Positions 54,262 to 64,000 of a DNA stretch of 64,000 nt are shown here, one piece after another. The stretch is from positions 197,849,887 to 197,913,886 of the forward strand of contig CP136062.1 of the NCBI GenBank assembly GCA_032622095.1. The letters run 5' to 3'. The stretch is from Siphonodentalium dalli (lineage: Eukaryota > Mollusca > Scaphopoda > Gadilida > Siphonodentaliidae). The first letter of the stretch is position 1. Each line of letters starts with the position of its first letter. The translations under genes were made by a program, and so were the position numbers. The notes beneath the pieces are model-generated. The model did not search any database, was not told the origin of the DNA, and saw only the letters and a list, made by a program, of their open reading frames with translations.

Positions 54262-54867
54262 TTAGGTCTGTGGTTCAGAACCAAGCTTTTTAGTTTTCAG
54301 TGTATAATCACCATAATTCCTGATTATTCCCAAGGTCCAAATGAGTTCACTATCTAGTTCTGAAATAGTTTTAGTTGTGTTTACAATGTAATCCAATACT
54401 AGTTGTTCATTAAACATCTTTTCAATCGTGAAAATTTCACAAGGTTCTGGGAGAATGATGTAACCGCATATTGATGTTTCTTCTTCGAATATCCGACTTC
54501 TTTCATTGAAAAACACGTCCTTGTAAACAGAAATTCGAACAAAGTTATCTCCAACGAGTTCACGAATCCCACGTATATAGTTATTTTTAGCAATACCTCT
54601 AATTAGCCAACAGTCAGAGAACAGTTGATCCACAATATCTAGTAAGAAATCTGTTTCAAATTCTGTTCTCTCCAACAAAGATTCCAATCTCTCTCTACCA
54701 TCAACAAAATGTCCTTCCAAAATTAACTTTATTATTAGCTTCTCCTCCCTTCGAAACCAAGTTTGCTGTAATTCATTCTTGATTTCTTCACATAGTGTTG
54801 ATGAGTTAACTAAAGCTTTGTACACTTTCTGACGCATTTCTGCTGGTAGCATATCAATTACCTCCAT
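54262..54867 (-). CDS. Unrecognised 201-residue protein, intact copy
   Basis: The only convincing long frame in the palindrome. It starts at ATG 54867 (MEVIDMLPAEMRQKVYKALV). Charged residues and a mainly helical look mark residues 1-90, and a mixed hydrophobic C-terminal half has Cys86, Cys134 and Cys143 (Cys26 near the start). No signal peptide, membrane segment or known domain. It looks like a soluble intracellular protein. AATAAA on the minus strand at 54118-54123 lies ~140 bases after the stop. About 190 bases upstream of the ATG a CCAAT-like box and TATAAATA are visible (around 55,035-55,055, minus). The mirror copy is frameshifted. Single-exon structure with its own signals would fit an intronless or retroposed gene. 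Confidence 0.55.
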   Translation of the reverse strand: MEVIDMLPAEMRQKVYKALVNSSTLCEEIKNELQQTWFRREEKLIIKLILEGHFVDGRERLESLLERTEFETDFLLDIVDQLFSDCWLIRGIAKNNYIRGIRELVGDNFVRISVYKDVFFNERSRIFEEETSICGYIILPEPCEIFTIEKMFNEQLVLDYIVNTTKTISELDSELIWTLGIIRNYGDYTLKTKKLGSEPQT

Positions 54868-55034
54868 AAGTCATTACGAAACACTCTGTTTATTCGAGGT
54901 AATCCACTACAACACGGGGTATTGATCGTGAGTTTCTCACAAAATTAGCACCAGTGTTATACAATCGGTGCTCATACTATACATAGCGTTCCAACTCTAA
55001 AGACACTCGGAAAAGTATTTATTTCTTATTATAT

Positions 55035-55060
55035 TATTTATAACAACCAATCAAAACCCG
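55035..55060 (-). promoter_or_regulatory. CCAAT and TATA-like boxes of the arm gene
   Basis: On the minus strand, GATTGGTTGTTATAAATAAT lies about 190 bases before the ATG. The same sequence is at ~58,890 in the right arm. Promoter role inferred from motif and position. Confidence 0.3.
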
Positions 55061-55119
55061 TCGTTCAATTTAACTATACACGGACAAGCGGTATGATAAC
55101 AACCGTACAACAACTTGAT

Positions 55120-55925
55120 GTATACTAGTCATATTTCATATTATTATTCTAAAATCTCCATTACATGGAGCGAAATAAAGAGCGTATATGATGTAGACTG
55201 GTGTATAAATACTTAGTTATTTCTTTTCATCAATTATATGTATTGTAACTCCTATAAATATAGTCTGTTATACAGAGTAAACATGTACCACGTGGCAGTC
55301 TCACGATAGGCATACTATGTGAAAACATGTGCATATCACATATTCTTTTTACCGTTCATTCGTACGTAATCCAACCTCTCTGTTAATACACAGGCATAAA
55401 ACCATTGGTGTGGAAAAGACCTACTATGTGAATGCGTGTATTTACTTGATGTATACTAGGCCATTCATATTATTACTCTGAAATCTCCATTGCATGGAGC
55501 AAAATAAAGAGCGTGTATGACGTAGACTGGTGTATAAATGCTTAGTGATTTCTTTCCATCAATTATATGTATTGTAACTCCCATAAATATAGTCTGTTAT
55601 ACAGAGTAACCATGTACAACGTGACAGTTTCACGATAGGTCTACTATGTGAAAGCATGTGTATATCACATATTTTTTTTGCAATTCAATCGTATATAATC
55701 CAAGCTCTCTGTTAATACAGAGGCGTCAAAACACTGGTGTGGAACAGACCTACTATGTGGACGCGTGTATTTGCTTGATGTATACTGGTTCATTCATAGT
55801 ATTACTCTAAATTCTCCATTACATGGAGCAAAATAAAGAGCGTATACGATGTATTCTTTCCATAAATTATATGTATTTTGACTCCCGTAAATAGTCTGTT
55901 ATACAGATGAACCGTGTACCACGTG
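55120..55925 (+). repeat. ~330-bp tandem repeat, three units, left arm
   Basis: CTCCATTACATGGAGC or its variant occurs at 55155, 55485 and 55814 (periods 330 and 329), each followed by AAATAAAGAGCGTRTA. 'gtctgttatacaga' recurs in step. The mirror copy in the right arm is disturbed by an inverted insertion. Confidence 0.8.
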
Positions 55926-56360
55926 ACGGTCTCGCAAAAGGTGTATACACATGTATTCAATGTATTCTTTAATAAGTCATTTCTCTATTATTTTCGTTCA
56001 GTAATATTGGTAGAAATGTAGTCTGAAATCGTCTGTATAGCGTCATATAGCTTTATTGGTGAATACGTCCATATTTCTTAAAGTACAGTACATATTCATA
56101 ATGTCAGGCATTATCAGCCAACTATTTATAGAAATACCTGTTATATGAGATCATATCGTAGCTGAATCTGGGATGCGACCTACCTCAACGGCGAAGTGCG
56201 CTCAAATGAAGTTACACATATTATATGAGCCATTATATGGATCGATGAGGTGTTATCTCAGTATGTCCGTACAATATTAGTAAACTACACCCCCTGCCTA
56301 TTACGTATACCAAGCGAGCGAAACAAACATGACATATCGATTATGTATATATAGTGATGA

Positions 56361-57464
56361 TATGTGTAAAATACGGATGACATTTTTTCGTGACGCGCGA
56401 TCGCTCCCCTAAACCCCGCCCCTTTTAAAACGGGGGGAGAGGGAGGGGCCCGGTCTGCGCTTTTTTTTTAGCCTCGAAAAGAACGATAACTCTGTAACAT
56501 ACCGCTACATCGTATACGAGCGCTTCTTTGTGAGAAAATACATCAACCAAACTTATTATTTAGTTTAAAATTCTTTTGTATATTAGTTTTGTTTCAAATT
56601 CGCGTTTAAAAAAGTAGTCATTTCGCGTTGTTGTACTACGTCAAATAGCCCCTTTTTTATTCGCCAAATATAGTCATAATAGCGTTTAAAAGTTTTGTCA
56701 AACCAGGGGGGGGTGAAAAAAAAAATTCCGGCACGTATGCCGGGGTGGGTGGGTGGTCAAAGCCACCAACAAGCAATTTTTTCCGCAACTAAAAAAAAAA
56801 AATTCCTACTTGTTTTTTAGTGTTTTGGCAATGAGTTGGGCTTCAAAACCACTTTGAATGAGAGAAATAATGTAATTCTAACTGGTAAACTGACTGCAGG
56901 CAGTTATCGTGTTGTATTTTGTTGCAAATATTGAAATCCAAGATGGCCGCTGGCAGCCATGTTTTTTTGGCCGAATGACCTCAAAATGACTCATTCCTAT
57001 TTACATGTCCATGTTAACATCCATGATAAATAGTATGCACAGAAATTCATATACAGCTGTTTACAGTGAATTTCCCCCCGAAAATCTCTGTTTTAGTGTT
57101 AAAAGGGGGTGGGTGTCAAAAAATGGTCGGAAAAAAACTGCCGAAAACGGAAAAAAATTTGGCGGTGGGGGTGGGTGGGTACAAAAAATGATCGAAAGGG
57201 AAAAAATGCCATACGTGCCTGAAATTTTTTTCCGACCCCCCCCCTGGTCAAACAGGTATTTTTTTTATTGCGTATTACGCGTTTATAAAATGACACGTTT
57301 CATAACAGGAAATTAACCATAAACAATGAAATTTTAAGTAAAAAATGTATACTTTTTACTATTTTGAACGCTGCGTTTCTATACATTTGCTGACATTACA
57401 TTAAAGGATACACATATGTATTTACTCTAAATATGAACATTTGTCTGTGAGACCAGGCATAGAT
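56361..57464. other. Palindrome spacer with G/C tracts
   Basis: 1,104 bp between the arms. It holds two inverted, diverged copies of a G-rich composite: 'aaaccaggggggg' at ~56,699 faces 'ccccccctggtcaaac' at ~57,236, and both contain GGGTGGGTGGGT and CACGTATG/CATACGTG. So the symmetry continues weakly into the spacer. A CpG-rich block lies at 56,390-56,460. No gene. Confidence 0.6.
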
Positions 57465-58460
57465 TCATCACTATATATACATAATCGATATGTCATGTTT
57501 GTTTCGCTCGCTTGGTATACGTAATAGGCAGGGGGTGTAGTTTACTAATATTGTACGGACATACTGAGATAACACCTCATCGATCCATATAATGGCTCAT
57601 ATAATATGTGTAACTTCATTTGAGCGCACTTCGCTGTTGAGGTAGGTCGCATCCCAGATTCAGCTACGATATGATCTCATATAACAGGTATTTCTATAAA
57701 TAGTTGGCTGATAATGCCTGACATTATGAATATGTACTGTACTTTAAGAAATATGGACGTATTCACCAATAAAGCTATATGACGCTATACAGACGATTTC
57801 AGACTACATTTCTACCAATATTACTGAACGAAAATAATAGAGAAATGACTTATTAAAGAATACATTGAATACATGTGTATACACCTTTTGCGAGACCGTC
57901 ACGTGGTACACGGTTCATCTGTATAACAGACTATTTACGGGAGTCAAAATACATATAATTTATGGAAAGAATACATCGTATACGCTCTTTATTTTGCTCC
58001 ATGTAATGGAGAATTTAGAGTAATACTATGAATGAACCAGTATACATCAAGCAAATACACGCGTCCACATAGTAGGTCTGTTCCACACCAATGTTTTGAC
58101 GCCTCTGTATTAACAGAGAGCTTGGATTATATACGATTGAATTGCAAAAAAAAATATGTGATATACACATGCTTTCACATAGTAGACCTATCGTGAAACT
58201 GTCACGTTGTACATGGTTACTCTGTATAACAGACTATATTTATGGGAGTTACAATACATATAATTGATGGAAAGAAATCACTAAGCATTTATACACCAGT
58301 CTACGTCATACACGCTCTTTATTTTGCTCCATGCAATGGAGATTTCAGAGTAATAATATGAATGGCCTAGTATACATCAAGTAAATACACGCATTCACAT
58401 AGTAGGTCTTTTCCACACCAATGGTTTTATGCCTGTGTATTAACAGAGAGGTTGGATTAC

Positions 58461-58606
58461 GTAGACTGGTGTATAAATGCTTAGTGATTTCTTTCCATCA
58501 ATTATATGTATTGTAACTCCCATAAATATAGTCTGTTATACAGAGTAACCATGTACAACGTGACAGTTTCACGATAGGTCTACTATGTGAAAGCATGTGT
58601 ATATGT
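58461..58606 (+). repeat. Inverted insertion inside the right arm
   Basis: These ~144 bp match 55521-55664 in direct orientation, whereas the surrounding right arm matches the left arm only in reverse. They replace about 26 bp that correspond to 55338-55364. Short overlaps (ACGTA; ATAT) sit at the junctions. Confidence 0.8.
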
Positions 58607-59076
58607 GATATGCACATGTTTTCACATAGTATGCCTATCGTGAGACTGCCACGTGGTACATGTTTACTCTGTATAACAGACTATATTTATAGGAGTTACA
58701 ATACATATAATTGATGAAAAGAAATAACTAAGTATTTATACACCAGTCTACATCATATACGCTCTTTATTTCGCTCCATGTAATGGAGATTTTAGAATAA
58801 TAATATGAAATATGACTAGTATACATCAAGTTGTTGTACGGTTGTTATCATACCGCTTGTCCGTGTATAGTTAAATTGAACGACGGGTTTTGATTGGTTG
58901 TTATAAATAATATAATAAGAAATAAATACTTTTCCGAGTGTCTTTAGAGTTGGAACGCTATGTATAGTATGAGCACCGATTGTATAACACTGGTGCTAAT
59001 TTTGTGAGAAACTCACGATCAATACCCCGTGTTGTAGTGGATTACCTCGAATAAACAGAGTGTTTCGTAATGACTT

Positions 59077-59681
59077 ATGGAGGTAATTGATATGCTACCA
59101 GCAGAAATGCGTCAGAAAGTGTACAAAGCTTTAGTTAACTCATCAACACTATGTGAAGAATCAAGAATGAATTACAGCAAACTTGGTTTCGAAGGGAGGA
59201 GAAGCTAATAATAAAGTTAATTTTGGAAGGACATTTTGTTGATGGTAGAGAGAGATTGGAATCTTTGTTGGAGAGAACAGAATTTGAAACAGATTTCTTA
59301 CTAGATATTGTGGATCAACTGTTCTCTGACTGTTGGCTAATTAGAGGTATTGCTAAAAATAACGATATACGTGGGATTCGTGAACTCGTTGGAGATAACT
59401 TTGTTCGAATTTCTGTTTACAAGGACGTGTTTTTCAATGAAAGAAGTCGGATATTCGAAGAAGAAACATCAATATGCGGTTACATCATTCTCCCAGAACC
59501 TTGTGAAATTTTCACGATTGAAAAGATGTTTAATGAACAACTAGTATTGGATTACATTGTAAACACAACTAAAACTATTTCAGAACTAGATAGTGAACTC
59601 ATTTGGACCTTGGGAATAATCAGGAATTATGGTGATTATACACTGAAAACTAAAAAGCTTGGTTCTGAACCACAGACCTAA
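59077..59681 (+). pseudogene. 201-residue protein, frameshifted right-arm copy
   Basis: Mirror of 54262-54867. One A is missing from the GAAGAAATC run (now GAAGAATC at 59155-59162), which leads to a stop about 16 codons later. The frame reopens from an ATG at 59223 as a 152-residue C-terminal part. There is also one substitution, Tyr97 to Asp. AATAAA lies at 59820-59825. Confidence 0.7.
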
Positions 59682-60362
59682 CTCAGTGATCACTGACGAG
59701 TACCACTTACAACCGTAGGCATCGCTTACCTGTGTTTGCTGAACATACTGCTACATACTAGAAATAGGTTACACAGAGCGAGTCAGCAAAAACCTGTTCT
59801 GTGTGTTAAGTGATCAAATAATAAAGTATAATTTACCACATTTCCTTCTTCTTTAGTCATGAATGTACCCCATGCGCTAAAAAATAGCTTACCATTGGGG
59901 ATATTGGCTGTGGTGATTTAACCATCGACTAGTTTATTAGAAGCTGTGTTTCGTATAGTGATGTATATGAACACTCCAAACAAAATTATATACGATAATT
60001 GGTTACCAATTAAAAAGTTGAACAACAATAAAGAGTTCATGTATATGAAATGAACGTTTAAAAAATACATCTAGTAAATACACACGTCCATATACCATGT
60101 CTTTTCCAGACCAATGTTTGATACCCACCTATATATACCGTTTTTGGGGAATGAAATGTGTCCCCATAATAGGTCTTTTGTGACATGAGACTGTCACATG
60201 GTCAATGGTTCTTCTGTATAACAGACGATATTTAGAGGATTTAAACTACATATACTTGGTGACAAGAATACAGAACCTCAGTTCCTACTTCTTTAGGCAT
60301 AAAATCGCTTGTTGTCCCATATCTATAAATAGCTTACCGTGTGGTTTATGAACAAAACAAAA

Positions 60363-60750
60363 GGTTTTGTAAGACTATAGGTTCATAGAATTACACAGAC
60401 AAAGACCCTGTATTTCAGACAATAGATCCATAGAAATATACAGACAAATGGTCCCGTATTTAAGACAACAGATCCATAGAATTACACTGACAAAGGGTCC
60501 CAGAATAAGACAATAGATCCATAGAATTACACAAAGGCCCCGTATTTCAGACAATAGATCCATAGAAATACACAAAGGCTCCGTATTTAAGACAATAGAT
60601 CCATAGAAATACGACAAAGGGCCCGTATTTCAGACAACAGATCCATAGAATTTCACTGACAAAGGGTCCCATAATTAAGACAATAGATCCATAGAAATAA
60701 AAAAAATAAGACTATATGTTCATAGAGACAAAGGCCCCATAAAATGAGGA
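60363..60750 (-). repeat. ~45-bp minisatellite, right arm
   Basis: Mirror of 53180-53580, with an A-rich replacement (AAATAAAAAAAATAAG, ~60,695) in place of a 28-bp segment. Confidence 0.8.
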
Positions 60751-62656
60751 CGCAATATAGACTGTCTACCTGGATCTTAGTATGCTTAATCTACCCTCAA
60801 TATCCTATAGACACGTAATCGATTAGAGAATGAACATCGCTCGGTTAGATTATATGTCCAAATAAGGGCATGGAGACCTATCATATTCCAAGTACATAAC
60901 ATTTAAGCATAGTTTTAATATGTTATAATTTGAAAGGAAATTTGCCTTATATATAACAAATACGACTGCTTTAGACCAGATTTTGACATTATAAATGATA
61001 CAAATGCTTGCATGTTAGTCAAAGTGAAGAGTGAGGGCGCATTTTTAAAAGTAAATAACACCGTATCATTAACAGAAACGAAACAATCGACCGCGGGTTA
61101 CAATACTACGAGCGTCTGTTTTGATGGACACGCTGCATTAGATTTAAATGAGGTGTACCTTTAATGTATAATAGTCCGCTATTAGGAACTGGGAGCCATT
61201 TATGAAGTGAATAACAATCAATACCTTCATTTCCTACATGAGTACCTCGAATGAACACGTGACGTATAATTTGAAAGACCCAATGAATTAAATGAACTTT
61301 ATACGGTTGATACGTCCAGCCAGATATGTAATGTATTAGCTGATTATATAATTTCCGAAAGTGACGTGTACCTTTAAGGCACGTGACCCAAATGTGGTCC
61401 ATCGTATGACGCATTTTATGAAGTGAATAACACAACGATTACCTTCATTTCGTACAGGATTACCTCGAATGAACATGCGACGTATAACTTACAAAACGAT
61501 GGGACCTTCAGATAATTTTGAAAATAAAGAGCATTTTATTAATGAATAATTAGGTTTAAATGACGGGTACCTTTAAGGTATGTGAACCAAATGTAGTGTA
61601 TCGTCTGAACCATTTCTGGAGTAATGACAAAGCAAAACCCTACATTCATACATTGCTGCATCGAATGAACCTGCGTTTAAATTGAATACCATTTTGTTTA
61701 AATGAGCTTACTATGGTTGATATGTTCAACCATATATGTAATGTGTTAACTTGTGCATCGAATGTACGCGTGACGTATAACTTTAAGGCTAATATGTTAA
61801 GAGATGTTGTCATTTAACGTCCATGATGGCAATTTCATATGAATGAAAGCATGCATAATGCTAAAATCAATATCAAAATTCAGACAATTTTGAAAATAAA
61901 GAGCGTTTTTTATTTATTATTTATAGTTACATTAGGTTTAAATGCTTAATTTTAAACATAACTTTAGTAAACGATAGAGATTCAGACACTTTTTGAAAAT
62001 AAAGAGCGTTTATATCGATGGATACGCTGAATTATGTTAAAGCGACTTGTACCTTTAAGGTAAGTGTCCACAAGTATAATAGTACGCTATATGAACCATT
62101 TATGAAGTGAATAACAAATCAAAAATTCCATTCAAACATTGTTGCATCGAATGTACAATGTCAGACGGGACAGGTGGAGATAACTTCAATTTGTTTACAC
62201 AGAGTGCATATGTCAAATATATTATCGATTGTCCAATTGATTGACGCGCATTGAGTAAAAATTTCAAATGAATTAGATGCAAGCAGATTTTCTGTTCACG
62301 CTGTTTCTTTATGATAAACTTTATATAGTAAATGCAACTGTATATAATAGCGTCTATTGAATATACGCTAGATGTTTGCCAAATGACATGTTGTCTGATA
62401 AAACAGATAAACTTTTGAATATAATTATTTCCAGAATGCTCGGTTTTCATATTCTAAGAACGCGCGATTTGTGATTCATTTAACCTCTGGAAGGCTCGAA
62501 TTTTATATGATGTTTAAACATACTGTTGGACGGGAGTGAAATGGTCATATATACACACAACCCATGTATGATTATGTTTGTTAATTGACATTTTGGAAAG
62601 CAAACGAGATTTAAGAGAATTTCAATAATTATAGCAGTTACACATTCATCATATAC

Positions 62657-63610
62657 ATGTGTTGCTCATGTGTGAGGGTGTGTGGGGGGAACATTCAACC
62701 AGAAAACGCAGCTAACATTCAACCAGACAAAACTGCTAATATTCAACCATCGAACGCAGCTAATGGTCAGCCAGCAAATGTAGCTAGCATTCAACCAGAC
62801 AAAAAACTGCTAATATTCAACCATCGAACGCAGCTAATGGTCAACCAGCAAATGTAGCTAGCATTCAACCAGCGATTACGGGTACGAAAGTTTACTGAAA
62901 TATGATTACTAAACTCCATAAAAATGGCCCTTGTTGGTCATCCTCTTTTTCAGGGCCTGAGAAATAGGTATACATAAGACCCCCCGAATAAGACCATAAA
63001 ATGGGCCCATCGTAAGACAAAAGGGCTAGACAAAGTTATATTTTGAATGTGGAAAAATCCAATTTAATAGTATTTTACATCGCTCGTGTTGTGAGGACCT
63101 TGTATACTGCCTTCCAGAACATTCCAAGCACGCAGCGGAGAACATTCAACCAGCAAACACAGCTAAAATTCAACAGCGATTACGGGTACGAACGTTTACT
63201 GAAATATAATTAATAAGCTCCAAAATGACCATCGAAACGGCCCTTCTTCATATATTCAACCAGACATAGCAGTTAATATTCAACCATCAAATGTAGATAA
63301 TAGTCAACCAGTAAATGCAACTAACATTCAACTAGCGATTACGGGTACGAACGTTTACTGAAATATAATTAATAAGCTCCAAAATGACCATCAAAACGGC
63401 CCTTCTTCACATATTCAACCAGACATAGCAGTTAATATTCAACCAGACATAGCATTTAATATTCAACCATCAAATGCAGCTAACATTGAACCAGCGATTT
63501 AAGCGATATCAGTTTACTGAAATATGATTCCTAAACTCCATAAAAATGGCTGTTTAACCAGCGAACGCCGCTAATGTCCAACCAGCAAATGCAGATAACA
63601 TTGAACAAAC
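62657..63610 (+). repeat. 27-bp minisatellite, right arm
   Basis: Mirror of the left-arm array. The plus-strand frame 62657-62857 shows the NIQPxxAA pattern directly. One extra A in a GACAAAAAACTG run breaks the frame, after which the pattern continues in another frame (NGQPANVASIQP). Confidence 0.75.
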
Positions 63611-64000
63611 GATTACGGGTACGAAAGTTTACTGATATATAAAAATGGCACTTGTTGGCCTTTTTCAGGGCCTGGGGAAAAATAGGTATACAGAAGACCC
63701 CGGAATAAGACCATACAATGGGCCCATCATAAGACTATAGGACTAGACAAAGTTATATTTTGAATGGGCGAAAAATCCAATTTAATAGTATTGTATACAG
63801 CTCATTTTGTGTGGGGACCTTGACTCACAATCCATGAGGCCTGGACAAAAAATCATCAGACTAGGTTCTTAGAAATATGTATACAGAATGACCCCAAAAT
63901 CAAACTATATAGCCATAGAAATATTCCGAGGTTTCCCGATTAGAACATAAGGCCATATGTATACAAAAGAACCACAGTCGAACTATAGAACCATAGAATG

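Larger units (their letters stand above)
49931..56360. repeat. Giant palindrome, left arm
   Basis: Every landmark in this arm reappears reverse-complemented in 57465-64000. Paired positions sum to 113,931 in the outer part, 113,943 in the middle and 113,825 near the centre; the shifts reflect a 12-bp and a ~118-bp indel. The pairing 49931 to 64000 reaches the window edge, so the arm may start further left. Confidence 0.95.
57465..64000. repeat. Giant palindrome, right arm
   Basis: Inverted copy of the left arm at about 99% identity by eye. Differences include a 1-bp loss in the reading frame near 59,158, a 12-bp loss near 60,700 replaced by an A-rich run, a ~144-bp inverted insertion at 58,461, and scattered substitutions. 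Confidence 0.95.

Noticed and set aside
49931-64000. Viral genome with inverted repeats
   Set aside because: No recognisable viral genes or structural proteins; the arms are mainly minisatellites.

Overview
This is eukaryotic nuclear DNA: AT-rich, with split genes, AATAAA signals, no operons, and a very high load of inverted-repeat elements, minisatellites and decayed retrotransposons. A molluscan source, perhaps a gastropod, is my best guess. It rests on the PAN-domain secreted protein I could assemble and on Helitron-like elements of the 'pearl' type known from molluscs. It is an inference, not a proof.

Layout. 1-19.6 kb is mostly repeats: a diverged foldback element (1-1,497), a Helitron-like head-to-tail chain (3.93-4.79 kb), a hAT-like inverted-repeat element (2.68-3.65 kb), a 484-bp higher-order repeat (7.9-9.1 kb), a 130-bp tandem repeat ending in a Helitron-type 3' end (9.64-10.2 kb), two tracts of one degenerate tandem family (11.6-12.5 and 14.1-15.3 kb) separated by a TTAA-flanked MITE, and a 392-bp MITE carrying two 69-nt palindromes (17.25 kb). 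A small two-exon secreted-protein gene may lie at 7,680-10,718.

19.6-47.9 kb is one plus-strand gene with four exons whose intron phases all fit. It encodes a 269-residue secreted protein: signal peptide, PAN/apple domain, then a second cysteine-containing extracellular domain. The introns hold two more copies of the palindromic MITE, a 2.5-kb foldback element, an isolated perfect hairpin, three LINE remnants, one of them between ~0.55-kb direct repeats, and a dimeric tandem repeat.

49.9 kb to the window end is a giant, nearly perfect palindrome. The arms are at least 6.4 kb (49,931-56,360 and 57,465-64,000), with a 1.1-kb G/C-tract spacer, and the palindrome runs past the window. Each arm carries minisatellites and one unrecognised 201-residue reading frame, intact in the left arm and frameshifted in the right. 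The arms differ by scattered substitutions and small indels, and by one local template-switch-like inverted insertion, so they are not a trivial mirror copy. A haplotype misjoin still has to be excluded. I see no rRNA, tRNA, CRISPR or clearly viral genes.
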